From Bacillota bacterium (GTDB lineage: Bacteria > Bacillota > Clostridia > Christensenellales > SZUA-584), in the NCBI GenBank assembly GCA_023428025.1, contig JAEYZN010000036.1, positions 1-64,000 of the forward strand: DNA of 64,000 bases. The letters run 5' to 3'. Shown here piece after piece: positions 51,190 through 59,947 of the stretch (position 1 is the first letter of the stretch; the number at the start of each line of letters is the position of its first letter). A model generated the notes under the pieces. It was given only the letters and a program-made list of their open reading frames with translations. It was not told the DNA's origin and searched no databases. The position numbers and the translations under genes are program-made.

Positions 51190-52878
51190 CTATTGAAATA
51201 CCCGCCGCCCGAAGGCCAGCGCGTCCTTATACCATCCCTGCACGCCGCAGATGATCACGCAGTTGTAATCGGACGAGGCGTGGATGTGATATCCGTTGCC
51301 GAGGTATATGCCGATGTGCCCGACATGGTCGCCGTCGTTCTTGGCGTCGGTGTAGTAGAACATCAGGTCGCCCGGCTGCAGCTCGTCCTTGTCCACGTAC
51401 GCCCAGTCCTTCAGGCGGCTGTACATGTCCGCCGTCAGACGTTCCACATCATAGCCCGCCTGTTTCAGGCTGTGGTGGACGAAGCCCGAACAGTCGAACG
51501 TATCCGGCCCTTCGGCGCCCCACACATAGGGCTTGCCCAGCTGCGCCAGCGCCGCGTCCAGAAACGCGCGGATGCGCGGGTCCGCCACCTCGGGCAGATC
51601 GATCAGCCCGTCGCCCCCGCCCCTCAGCCCGGACAACGCCAGCTGCATCGACGCGCCGTCCGCTTCGGTCACCGTGCTGTCCCTGTCGTAGTCCGCCGCG
51701 ACGGCATACACGCCGCCCAGCGTCTTGTGCGCTTTCAGATGCAGGTTCACCAGCGTATAGTCCTTGATGGACACAACGCCGTCGCCGTTCACGTCTCCCT
51801 GCACCACGATGGCGCGCACATCCCTCTCGATGCCGCCCACCACCAGCTTCGCCGTCATACCGGTGCCCACCGTCGTCAGGGCCACCTCGTTGCCGTCCGC
51901 ATCCAGCACGCGCACATCGTTCGCGTTATTTTTGAAGCTTGCCTTGAACGGCTCCACCATGGTCAGCGCGGGCACGCGCAGCAGGCCGCCCTCCGCCACA
52001 TACACCTCTGAAGACAGCGCGTTTTCCTTGACGTTGATCTTACAGGCCGCGGTCCATCCGCCGTCCTGCGCCGTCACCGTGATCGTCACGGTGCCCACAG
52101 CGTGGGCTGTCACCACGCCGTCCTTCACCGCGGCCACCGCGGGCTGGCTGGACTGCCACGAGACCACGCGGTCCGCTGCGTCCTCCGGCAGCACCGCTGC
52201 CGTCAGCGTTGCGGTGTCTCCGGTACACATGTCCAGCTCTTCCGCGTTGAGCGCCACGCCGGACGCGGGTATCGGCTTCTGGGGGTCGAACGTGACCGCA
52301 CAGCCCGCCTGCATCAGCGCGTCGGTCACCGCCCTGTCGGCGCTGCCGTCCGCCGCATTGAGATAGTTATCCGATACGTCCAGCGCCGTGAGACTGACCG
52401 TCTCCGGCGGCGCTTCCGTGTTATACAGCGCGTCGATCTCATATATCATGTTGCCGCTGAGGTCCAGCGTCTTAAGGCCGGTCAGCGCATTCAGCGCCGT
52501 GATGTCGCCGATCATATTACCGCTCAGATCAAGGTCGGTCAGATTGGTCAGCGCGGAGATTTCGGAGATATCTCTGACGGCGTTGCCGGACAGGTTCAGC
52601 CCGGCCAGCCCGGTCGCGAAGGAAAGGCCGGTGATGTCGCTGATGCCTTTGCCGGACAGGTCAAGAACGCCCGTCAGGACAGCCAGCTCGTATTCGGTCA
52701 ACCCGCCGTCCCCGTTCGTATCCGCTCCCGCGTCGGTCAGCACCCGCATTAAATTGGCGTCGGCAAACTCCACGGTATCGTTCTTTGCCGCCAGAGCGAT
52801 CGGCAGGCTGATAACGGCGCAGACCAGCAGGCCCAGCCCGCCCAATATGACCGTCTTCAACCGGATGTTCAGTTTCAC
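51190..52878 (-). CDS. Secreted LRR-Big2-dockerin-NlpC/P60 cell-wall hydrolase
   Basis: 562 residues from GTG 52878 (GGGGGA upstream). Signal/anchor helix at 10-30; an EF-hand-like DTNGDGGLTEYEL near 45-60; 22-residue leucine-rich repeats (about 70-175) with LTNLTDLDLSGNMIGDI; a Big2 Ig-like module (about 225-305); a dockerin-like pair of calcium loops (GDVNGDGVVSIKDYT near 361 and ADYDRDSTVTEADG); and an NlpC/P60 peptidase with catalytic Cys in FDCSGF (about 460) and His in DHVGHIGIYLG (about 517). Cuts stem peptides of peptidoglycan. Same operon as the cohesin-like gene. Confidence 0.87.
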   Translation of the reverse strand: MKLNIRLKTVILGGLGLLVCAVISLPIALAAKNDTVEFADANLMRVLTDAGADTNGDGGLTEYELAVLTGVLDLSGKGISDITGLSFATGLAGLNLSGNAVRDISEISALTNLTDLDLSGNMIGDITALNALTGLKTLDLSGNMIYEIDALYNTEAPPETVSLTALDVSDNYLNAADGSADRAVTDALMQAGCAVTFDPQKPIPASGVALNAEELDMCTGDTATLTAAVLPEDAADRVVSWQSSQPAVAAVKDGVVTAHAVGTVTITVTAQDGGWTAACKINVKENALSSEVYVAEGGLLRVPALTMVEPFKASFKNNANDVRVLDADGNEVALTTVGTGMTAKLVVGGIERDVRAIVVQGDVNGDGVVSIKDYTLVNLHLKAHKTLGGVYAVAADYDRDSTVTEADGASMQLALSGLRGGGDGLIDLPEVADPRIRAFLDAALAQLGKPYVWGAEGPDTFDCSGFVHHSLKQAGYDVERLTADMYSRLKDWAYVDKDELQPGDLMFYYTDAKNDGDHVGHIGIYLGNGYHIHASSDYNCVIICGVQGWYKDALAFGRRVFQ

Positions 52879-53038
52879 GGCGTCCCCCTGTATCGTCAAT
52901 GCCCTTTCCCCGGTATAGTGCGGCAAAATGGGCATCCAAAATTCTTATTCCTTTAATAAACGGATTGCGGGCGCTTAAAACATCCGTGTACAATGCTGAT
53001 ATGGAAGCAACTCCAATCTGATAAGTTAAGAGGCCGTT

Positions 53039-53683
53039 ATGGACATCATTCAAACCTTCTACGCCGCCGCCAACCCGGACAAAGCCGGTGCCATGGCGGC
53101 CTATATGAAAAACCTGTTTCCGTATCTCGGGCTGCAAAAGCCGGAACGGGCCGAGCTGGAGCGCGAATTCCTGAAGCAGAAGAAGAAAGAAAGCGGCATC
53201 GACTTCGCGTTCATCGAGCGTTGTTTTGCCCTGCCCGAACGGGAGTTCTCGTACCTCGCACTGGACTATCTGGACACGGTGAAAGCGCGCCTTGCGCTGG
53301 AGGATATTCCATTCATTGAACGGCTGGTGCAGACGCGGCCTTGGTGGGACACGGTGGACACCATCTCCGCCATCGCGGGAGACCTGCTGCGGCGGTTCCC
53401 GGATATCCGCGAAGATATCGCCAGCCGCTGGATGACGTCGGGCAACCTGTGGCTGCGGCGTGTGTCTCTCATATTCCAGCTCAAGTACAAGGCCGATACG
53501 GACACCGCGCTACTGGAGCGGGCGATACTCGCGAACTGCGGCACAACCGAATTCTTCCTCAACAAGGCTGTCGGCTGGGCGCTGCGCGAGTACTCCAAGA
53601 CGAACCCCGATTGGGTACGCACGTTCATCGCGTCGCATACGCTCCACCCTTTGAGCGTCCGCGAGGGCAGCAAGTATATCTGA
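53039..53683 (+). CDS. DNA alkylation repair protein (AlkD-like HEAT-repeat glycosylase)
   Basis: 214 residues, all-helical. Landmarks are AAYMKNLFPYLGLQKPERAELE, FIERLVQTRPWWDTVDTIS with its conserved Trp-Asp, and FFLNKAVGWALREYSKTNPDWV. AlkD enzymes excise N3- and N7-alkylpurines. Monocistronic, with AAGAGG upstream of ATG 53039. Confidence 0.92.
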   Translation: MDIIQTFYAAANPDKAGAMAAYMKNLFPYLGLQKPERAELEREFLKQKKKESGIDFAFIERCFALPEREFSYLALDYLDTVKARLALEDIPFIERLVQTRPWWDTVDTISAIAGDLLRRFPDIREDIASRWMTSGNLWLRRVSLIFQLKYKADTDTALLERAILANCGTTEFFLNKAVGWALREYSKTNPDWVRTFIASHTLHPLSVREGSKYI

Positions 53684-53797
53684 GTTAACCATATGGGCCA
53701 TGTATTTGGTAAATATCATGGGCGCTTGTTCTTTTTTAAAGGAATATTTCAATAGAATATATGAGCTTCATAACCGATTAAAATGAGGAGCAAGCGC

Positions 53798-54388
53798 ATG
53801 AAGACATATCTTATATTGGGAATTGCTTTATTATTGCTGATTTCTCCGCTGCTGTATTTGAACATTGGACAATCCGATAAGGAAAAAGAAGCGCTGCGCG
53901 CTGCCAATGAGCTGGAAGCCGTGATCGCGTGCCTGTCCGTCACCGGCGTCCGTGAGGAAACCGGCTCAATCGTCTACAAAAATACAGAGTATGGTTTTAC
54001 CTTTGCTTTGCCGTCCGGCTGGAAGGGCTACGCGATATTGACGGATAGATGGGAAGGGCTGTCACTTGAAGAAGGTCACCAGGGGGAGGTTACCGAGACC
54101 GGCCCAATCATCGTCATCAGGCATCCTCAATGGACCTCTGAGAATCCCCGGCAGGATATCCCCGTCATGGTGTTCACCGTTGATCAATGGAATTCACTGC
54201 AGCAGGAGAAATTTCATATCGGCGCGGCGCCTGTCGGGCCCAGCGAGCTTGGCCGCAACTCAAGCTATGTGTTTGCATTGCCTGCCCGATACAACTTTGC
54301 TTTCCCGACAGGGTATGAGGAAGTGGAGGATATATTGAACAGCCATCCGCTGAAGCCAATCGAAGGGAACGATCCTCTCAGCCAATAG
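53798..54388 (+). CDS. Membrane-anchored hypothetical protein
   Basis: 196 residues from ATG 53798, with GAGGAG 8 nt upstream. One N-terminal helix (KTYLILGIALLLLISPLLYL) anchors an extracytoplasmic domain that starts around YGFTFALPSGWKGYAI, a pattern found in many small clostridial lipoprotein-like proteins (PsbP/DUF-type beta domain), and includes SELGRNSSYVFALPARYNF. No lipobox Cys. Function unknown. Confidence 0.75.
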   Translation: MKTYLILGIALLLLISPLLYLNIGQSDKEKEALRAANELEAVIACLSVTGVREETGSIVYKNTEYGFTFALPSGWKGYAILTDRWEGLSLEEGHQGEVTETGPIIVIRHPQWTSENPRQDIPVMVFTVDQWNSLQQEKFHIGAAPVGPSELGRNSSYVFALPARYNFAFPTGYEEVEDILNSHPLKPIEGNDPLSQ

Positions 54389-54482
54389 GTGTCCTGTCGT
54401 CGTACCCGGCCCGCCTTATCCCATGACGGGTTGTTCGCCGATCACCCGCTCTATTCATGGCTGTCCGTTCCCGCATCTCACT

Positions 54483-55292
54483 TCAACTCGCGAAACCCGC
54501 CAGCTCACTGTTGAATTTCTCACACTGCTCCCAGAACAGGCCGTGGCCGCTCTGCTCAAACGGCAGCAGCACGGAACCGCGTATGCCCTGGTGCTGCGCC
54601 TCCCCCAGCGCAAACGGACACACGTTATCGTGCACGCCGTGCATGATCAGCGTGGGTACGCGGATGCGCGACATGTCGCCGAACAGCGTGCTGTCCCGCA
54701 GCGTCACCAGGCAGGCCATGGTGGACCAGCCCGCCGCCTCCAGCCCCATCGATAAGAACCAGTCCCCTATCGTCGGCGTTATGTATTGATAGAAGAACAT
54801 GTCTCCGAACGTACGCAGCAGTTCCGGCCTGTTCCTGTATCCCTGCTCGATCAGTGATGTAATCTCATCCCGCGGGTGCCCGTACGGAAAGTCGGGCCGC
54901 CGCACGAAGGTGGGCGCCGCCGCCGCGAACAACGCCAGCCTGCCCACGCCATGCCCGCCATGCCGCGCCATGTAGTGGATGGCGATGGCCCCGCCCATCG
55001 AATGCCCCGCCAGCGTTATGTTCTCCAGCCCGAATGCGTCGATGACCGCGCGTACGTCGTCCGCGAACCGGTTGTAGTCGTAGCCGCCCCACGGCCTGTC
55101 GGAGCGCCCGAAGCCGCGCGTGTCCATCGCCATGCACCGGAAGCCCATCTTGGGCAGGTGCTCCAGCTGATACTCATAGGCATTGGCGTTCAGCGGCCAG
55201 CCATGCAGAAACAGTAGCGTCCGGTTACCCGCCGGGTTCAGATCCTCCACGTATACCTGCACGCCCGGCTCCACCATTATCTGATATCCCAT
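54483..55292 (-). CDS. Alpha/beta-hydrolase
   Basis: 269 residues from ATG 55292 (GGGAG upstream). Oxyanion region LLFLHGWPLNANAYEYQ, nucleophile elbow AGHSMGGAIA (Ser near 98), acid Asp in MHGVHDNVCPF and His in FEQSGHGLFWEQ. Related to haloperoxidase/esterase-type hydrolases. Divergent from the padR gene at 55464. Confidence 0.9.
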   Translation of the reverse strand: MGYQIMVEPGVQVYVEDLNPAGNRTLLFLHGWPLNANAYEYQLEHLPKMGFRCMAMDTRGFGRSDRPWGGYDYNRFADDVRAVIDAFGLENITLAGHSMGGAIAIHYMARHGGHGVGRLALFAAAAPTFVRRPDFPYGHPRDEITSLIEQGYRNRPELLRTFGDMFFYQYITPTIGDWFLSMGLEAAGWSTMACLVTLRDSTLFGDMSRIRVPTLIMHGVHDNVCPFALGEAQHQGIRGSVLLPFEQSGHGLFWEQCEKFNSELAGFAS

Positions 55293-55416
55293 GTGATTCA
55301 CTCCCTGTTTATATGTTGTTAATATAGATATGCGTTGGTTCTGTGACACATTCCCAGCTTTCGCAAATTCATTATGATGTTATGGATTATATTAATAAAA
55401 TACTCTTATTATATTA

Positions 55417-55446
55417 TTGACATTAGTGTATATTGCACAGTATAAT
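55417..55446 (+). promoter_or_regulatory. Promoter of padR-HAAS operon
   Basis: Perfect TTGACA (55417-55422) and TATAAT (55441-55446) with an 18-nt spacer. The spacer and -10 contain TGTATA/TATAAT-like half-sites that could be the PadR operator. Confidence 0.75.
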
Positions 55447-55463
55447 GCGATTGAGGTGATGAC

Positions 55464-55820
55464 ATGACGGAGGATATGCAGAGCGTTGTCAAAAGCATGC
55501 AGCAGGAGCTGCGGCGCGGCGCGATCGTGCTGTGCATCTTGAGCCTGCTGGGCAAGCCGCGTTACGGCTACGCGTTGGTGGAGCGGCTGGAGCGCAGCGG
55601 GGTGCCTGTGGAGGCGGGCACGCTGTATCCGCTGCTGCGGCGGCTGGAAAAGCAGGGCTTGCTGCGCAGCGAATGGGAAACCACCGGCCCCAAGCCGCGT
55701 AAATATTACGTCATGAGCGAGGACGGCCGTGAGGTTTACCGGCTGCTTTGCAGAGACTGGGCGGATATGCAAACCAACATCAATGATATGATTCAGGAGG
55801 GCGAATCACGTGAGTCATGA
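55464..55820 (+). CDS. PadR-family transcriptional regulator
   Basis: 118 residues, short PadR type (subfamily 2). Winged helix with LSLLGKPRYGYALVERLE and the YPLLRRLEKQGLLRSEWE recognition region, then the wing PKPRKYYVMSEDGREV. Overlaps the downstream HAAS membrane protein gene by 11 nt; such PadR-HAAS pairs are common, with the regulator repressing its own operon. Confidence 0.92.
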   Translation: MTEDMQSVVKSMQQELRRGAIVLCILSLLGKPRYGYALVERLERSGVPVEAGTLYPLLRRLEKQGLLRSEWETTGPKPRKYYVMSEDGREVYRLLCRDWADMQTNINDMIQEGESRES

Positions 55821-56826
55821 TGAGAAACCGATAAAAGACATGATAGACCGGTATGTGTACCATGTCGTCAAGCGGCTGCCGCAGGAGCAGCGGGCCGACA
55901 TCGAAACGGAGCTGCGCGGGCTGATCGACGACATGCTCGCGGCCAGAACCGACGCGCCGGCCAAGGACGACATCGTCGCGGTGCTGTTCGAGCTGGGACG
56001 TCCGGCAGAGCTGGCGGCCAAATACAGCGGCACCAAGCGGCACCTGATCGGGCCGGAATACTACGACACCTATCTGCTGGTGCTGAAGATCGTGCTGGCG
56101 GCCAGTGCGTTCGGCATGGTGCTGGCGCAGATGATCGGGTACGTGTCCGAGCCGCCGCTGACCGTGTGGCAGGGCATCGGGCTGTTCTTCGCGGCGGTGT
56201 TTACGGGGCTGGTTCATGCATTCGGGTGGGTCACCGGCATATTCGCGCTGGTGGAGCGGCTGGTAAAGGACGCGCCGTGGAAGGGCAAGGACTGGAACCC
56301 GGCGGACCTCCCCTCCGTGCCCGACCAGAAGGCCACGATCAAGCGGGGCGAGCCCATCGTGGGTATCGTGTTCACGGTGCTGTTCATGGTGATACTGAAC
56401 GTATCGCCGCAGCTGTTCAGCGCATACCTGCCTGCAGACGACGGGCTGCGTATGGTACCAGTGTTCGACCTGACCGTGTTCTACCGGCTGCTGCCGCTGA
56501 TTGACGTAATGATCTGCATCGGCCTCGTGAAGGAGCTGCTGCGCCTCATCGTGGGGCGGTATACCATCAGCCTGTCCGTGGCGCTGGTGGTGCTGAATGT
56601 GGTGTCCATGATCATGTTTATCCACCTGTTCGGGCCGTCGTCCGGCATATGGAACCCGGATTTCATGCTACAGCTGGGCACCGAGTGGGGCCGTTCCGCC
56701 GACGCGGCGTACGTGTGGAGCATCGTTCCCAAGATACTTGTCGGCCTTGGCATCTTCGGCACCATCGTGGACTGCATACAGGTGGTCGTGCGGGCCGTGC
56801 GCCACCGGGAACCCGCAGCCGCTTAA
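55810..56826 (+). CDS. HAAS-domain membrane protein
   Basis: 338 residues from GTG 55810, with CAGGAGG upstream. The first about 70 residues are the helical HAAS/DUF1700-type domain (RYVYHVVKRLPQEQRADIET), followed by about six membrane helices (around 85-150, 180-200, 215-300). Function unknown; it may pass membrane stress to PadR. Ends before a terminator. Confidence 0.85.
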   Translation: MSHDEKPIKDMIDRYVYHVVKRLPQEQRADIETELRGLIDDMLAARTDAPAKDDIVAVLFELGRPAELAAKYSGTKRHLIGPEYYDTYLLVLKIVLAASAFGMVLAQMIGYVSEPPLTVWQGIGLFFAAVFTGLVHAFGWVTGIFALVERLVKDAPWKGKDWNPADLPSVPDQKATIKRGEPIVGIVFTVLFMVILNVSPQLFSAYLPADDGLRMVPVFDLTVFYRLLPLIDVMICIGLVKELLRLIVGRYTISLSVALVVLNVVSMIMFIHLFGPSSGIWNPDFMLQLGTEWGRSADAAYVWSIVPKILVGLGIFGTIVDCIQVVVRAVRHREPAAA

Positions 56827-56849
56827 TGTAAAAATTAAATTTCATGATC

Positions 56850-56887
56850 CGGCCCGGAAGGAATAACGCCTCCCGGGCCGAATTTTT
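56850..56887 (+). terminator. Terminator after the HAAS protein gene
   Basis: CCGGCCCGG pairs with CCGGGCCG-type sequence around a 14-nt loop, followed by AATTTTT. Confidence 0.75.
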
Positions 56888-56931
56888 CCAATAGCATGAT
56901 AAGCTGTTGCAGACAGGGAAAGGATAAGATC

Positions 56932-57759
56932 ATGATGACCAAGCTGACTGATACGACAACGCTGAACAACGGCGTAAAGATGCCATGGCTGGGCCTTGGC
57001 GTATGGCAGGTGGATGAAGGCCGCGAGGTGGAGCACGCGGTGAGCGCCGCGCTGCGCGCGGGCTACCGCAGCATCGACACCGCGGCGGCGTACGGCAACG
57101 AGGTGGGCGTGGGCAAGGCGATCGCCGCGAGCGGCGTGCCGCGCGAAGAGCTGTTCGTCACCACCAAGCTGTGGAACGCCCATCACGGTTACGACGCCAC
57201 GCTGCGCGCCCATGAGGACAGCCTGAAGAAGCTGGGGCTGGATTATGTGGACCTGTACCTCATCCACTGGCCGGTGAAGGGCAAATATCTGGAGACGTGG
57301 CGCGCGTTTGAGACGTTGTACAAAGAGGGCCGCATCCGCGCCATCGGCACGAGCAACTTCCAGATCCATCACCTTCAGGACGTTCTGGACAAATATCCCA
57401 CCGTGCCCGCGGTGAACCAGGTCGAGCTGCATCCGCTGCTGACCCAGAAGGAGCTGCGCGCGTTCTGCGCCCAGCACGGCATTCAGGTGGAGGCGTGGAG
57501 CCCGCTGATGCAGGGACACCTGGACCAGCCGGCGCTCAAAAAGCTGGCGGACAAATACGGCAAGTCGCCCGCGCAGGTCGTGCTGCGGTGGGACCTGCAG
57601 CACGGCATCGTCACCATCCCGAAATCCGTGCACGAAAACCGTATCGTCGCCAACGCGGACGTGTTCGACTTCGAGCTGTCGCCCGAGGACATGGCCGCCA
57701 TCGACGCGCTGGATAAGGGGCACCGCTTCGGGCCGGACCCGGACAATTTTAACTTTTGA
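56932..57759 (+). CDS. Aldo/keto reductase (2,5-diketo-gluconate reductase type)
   Basis: 275 residues from ATG 56932, with AAAGGA upstream. Catalytic Asp/Tyr in IDTAAAYGNEVGVG, Lys in FVTTKLWNAHHG, His in YLIHWPVKG; the NADPH site is IPKSVHENRI. Reduces carbonyls of aldehydes or keto-sugars. Monocistronic. Confidence 0.93.
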   Translation: MMTKLTDTTTLNNGVKMPWLGLGVWQVDEGREVEHAVSAALRAGYRSIDTAAAYGNEVGVGKAIAASGVPREELFVTTKLWNAHHGYDATLRAHEDSLKKLGLDYVDLYLIHWPVKGKYLETWRAFETLYKEGRIRAIGTSNFQIHHLQDVLDKYPTVPAVNQVELHPLLTQKELRAFCAQHGIQVEAWSPLMQGHLDQPALKKLADKYGKSPAQVVLRWDLQHGIVTIPKSVHENRIVANADVFDFELSPEDMAAIDALDKGHRFGPDPDNFNF

Positions 57760-57773
57760 TTCCGATGGTTATT

Positions 57774-57840
57774 GCGGGGGCTTTGCCCCCGCTCCCACAT
57801 TTCCTTCCCTGAGAAAAGGGAATAAAGTCATGAGAGAACG
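57774..57840 (+). repeat. Intergenic repeat family B, copy 2
   Basis: Perfect palindrome GCGGGGGC-TTT-GCCCCCGC (57774-57792), then the inverted repeat TTCC-TTCCCT/AGAAAAGGGAA and a tail with similarity to 19153-19180. It stands between the aldo/keto reductase and the AT-rich orphan gene. Confidence 0.55.
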
Positions 57841-57921
57841 TCTATGGCACTTCTTCATGAACGTTGGATACAACTTTGTCCTTACTATACAAATACATTT
57901 CAAAAGGGAACTGAGCCTTAT

Positions 57922-58305
57922 ATGGGCAATTTGATTATTGATTATTATTATGGCGCTTATGGCAAAACCCTTTTGATGCGAATCGATGATGTAGCTGTCC
58001 TCAGTAGATTAAGAGACATATTTGGCAGGCTCGCTGATAATACCATAAATAAGTTTAATCTAAGGGACATAGCAAACATAGAATTTCGAAATATTGATGA
58101 TGTTGTCATGACCAACAATAGCACATATGTGTATATCAAAAAGGAAAAGAATATTGTTTATTGGGAGCAAACTGAAACAGACTGGTATAACTGTGAAGGA
58201 CTTATAAAAGGATTGATTGAGGGCGCCAAAACGAAGAGAGGCGGCCATCAGTATTTTACCGGCAGCGAAGATGGCATTATTGTTGAAATATCGGAAAATG
58301 AATGA
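57922..58305 (+). CDS. AT-rich orphan hypothetical protein
   Basis: 127 residues from ATG 57922 (the frame is open from 57844 but lacks a good site). Starts MGNLIIDYYYGAYGKTLLMR and ends EDGIIVEISENE; soluble, mixed alpha/beta, no recognised family. Base composition is visibly much more AT-rich than all neighbours and codon use is correspondingly different (many ATT, AAA, AAT), suggesting recent acquisition. It is next to a copy of repeat B. An immunity- or defence-type small protein is possible but unsupported. Confidence 0.6.
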   Translation: MGNLIIDYYYGAYGKTLLMRIDDVAVLSRLRDIFGRLADNTINKFNLRDIANIEFRNIDDVVMTNNSTYVYIKKEKNIVYWEQTETDWYNCEGLIKGLIEGAKTKRGGHQYFTGSEDGIIVEISENE

Positions 58306-58368
58306 ATATCAATCTCACCGTGGAAAAATCCCAACAATGCATTCACTATATCCATGTTGAATAATTGT

Positions 58369-58416
58369 ATCAAAAAAGCAGCCCTCCTATAAGAGCTAGC
58401 TGCTTTTGTTTTTGCC
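58369..58416. terminator. Bidirectional terminator
   Basis: AAAAAAGCAGC and GCTGCTTTTG arms with a 16-nt loop sit between the convergent orphan gene and the sugar kinase gene. Confidence 0.7.
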
Positions 58417-58417
58417 T

Positions 58418-59947
58418 CTACTGATCCGCCAGTTGCTGCATGTCTTCCCACACGCCGTCCAGCGCATCGATGACCTTGCGGTACATCGCATACTTGCGCG
58501 CATACAGCGCGTGGCGGCCTTCGTCCGGCAGCACGGCGCTGCGCAGCGATATCATCTTGTTCGCGGCCTCTGCCATGTCGGCGTAATCCCCCACGGCCAC
58601 CGCCACGTTCATCGCACAGCCGAACGCGCCCGTCTCGTTCACGTCCACCAGCTCCACCGGGTAGCCCATCACGTCGGCGAATATCTGCACCCATTCCTTG
58701 GAGCGCGCCACGCCGCCCGCCAGCCGGATGCGCCGCACCGGCTCGGTGCGTCCCGCCACCAGCTTATCCAGATGCTGCTTGTGCGAAAACGCGATGCCCT
58801 CGTACACGCTGCGCACCAGATGCGCGCGCGCGTGGTACGCCTGCATCCCCACGAAAGCGGCCTTGGCGTTGGGATGCACGTTGGTGCCGACGATAAACGG
58901 CAGGAACACCGGGCAGAACGCCTCGGGCGGCACCGAGGCCACCCACTCGTTGGTGACGTCGAATATCGAACGCCCTTCGGCTTTGGCCTGTTCGGCCAGC
59001 TCGGGCAGCAGCGTGCGGATGAACCACTCGTTGTTGGCGGCGGACGTGGTGCTGCACTCTTCAATCAGGTAATACTCCGGCAGGCAGAACAGCGAGTTCA
59101 TCATCACGCTGCCGTCCGTCACCGGCGTTTTGCGGATGTACTCGTTGATGCTCCACGTCCCGGCGATCATACACACGGACGATTCGTCCGTCACGCCCAC
59201 GGCCAGCGCGCACGCGTCGATATCGAACATGCCGCCCGCCACCGGCGTGCCCTCCTTGAGGCCGGTACGCGCTGCGGCTTCCGCCGTCACATAGCCGCAG
59301 ATATCCGTCGAGCGGCACAGCGGCGGCAGCGTGTTCATCAGGTCCTCATGCCCGAACAGCGCCATCAGCTCCGCATCGTAATCCCGCGTGGTCAGGTTCA
59401 CAAGGTTCGCGCCCGAATAATCGGTCAGCTCCGCCCGTGGCTCGCCCGTCAGGCAGAAGCGCACGTAGTCCTTGCACTCGAATATCCACTGAATGTTATC
59501 AATACAGTCCGGCTCGTGGTCCTTCAGCCACGACAGCAGCGACACCGCCTGGCAGGCGAGGATCTTCTGGAACGTACGGCTGTACACCTTCTCCGCCGTG
59601 CCGTCCTTCTCCCACCTTTGCGGGTATTCCAGCGCGCGGTAGTCGGTGGATATGATGCCGGGGCGCACCGGCTTGCCGTCTTTGCCCCACAGGTACAACC
59701 CCTTGCCGTGGCCGCAGCAGGCGATGCCCGCGATGTCGGCGGGGTCCATGCCCGTCTTTTGCAGCAGACCGCGCAGCACATCGAAGTTCGCGTCCCGCAT
59801 CTCGGTCATGTCGCGCTCCACCCAGCCGGGGTGCGGCAGGAACGCGCGCGTCTGCACGGACTCCACGCCCACCTCTTTGCCCGTATGCGTGTAAAGCGCC
59901 GCCTTCGTCATGGTTCCGCCGTTGTCCAGACCGATATAATATCTCAT
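58418..59947 (-). CDS. FGGY-family carbohydrate kinase, L-xylulokinase (LyxK)-like
   Basis: 509 residues. IGLDNGGTMTKAALYTHTGKE is the N-terminal phosphate loop, and the ACCGHGKGLYLWG and IISTDYRALEY segments are characteristic of the LyxK-type group. RRIRLAGGVARSKEWVQIFA is the second FGGY signature. It overlaps the upstream epimerase gene by 4 nt; the pair matches conversion of L-xylulose to L-xylulose-5-phosphate and then to L-ribulose-5-phosphate. Confidence 0.88.
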   Translation of the reverse strand: MRYYIGLDNGGTMTKAALYTHTGKEVGVESVQTRAFLPHPGWVERDMTEMRDANFDVLRGLLQKTGMDPADIAGIACCGHGKGLYLWGKDGKPVRPGIISTDYRALEYPQRWEKDGTAEKVYSRTFQKILACQAVSLLSWLKDHEPDCIDNIQWIFECKDYVRFCLTGEPRAELTDYSGANLVNLTTRDYDAELMALFGHEDLMNTLPPLCRSTDICGYVTAEAAARTGLKEGTPVAGGMFDIDACALAVGVTDESSVCMIAGTWSINEYIRKTPVTDGSVMMNSLFCLPEYYLIEECSTTSAANNEWFIRTLLPELAEQAKAEGRSIFDVTNEWVASVPPEAFCPVFLPFIVGTNVHPNAKAAFVGMQAYHARAHLVRSVYEGIAFSHKQHLDKLVAGRTEPVRRIRLAGGVARSKEWVQIFADVMGYPVELVDVNETGAFGCAMNVAVAVGDYADMAEAANKMISLRSAVLPDEGRHALYARKYAMYRKVIDALDGVWEDMQQLADQ

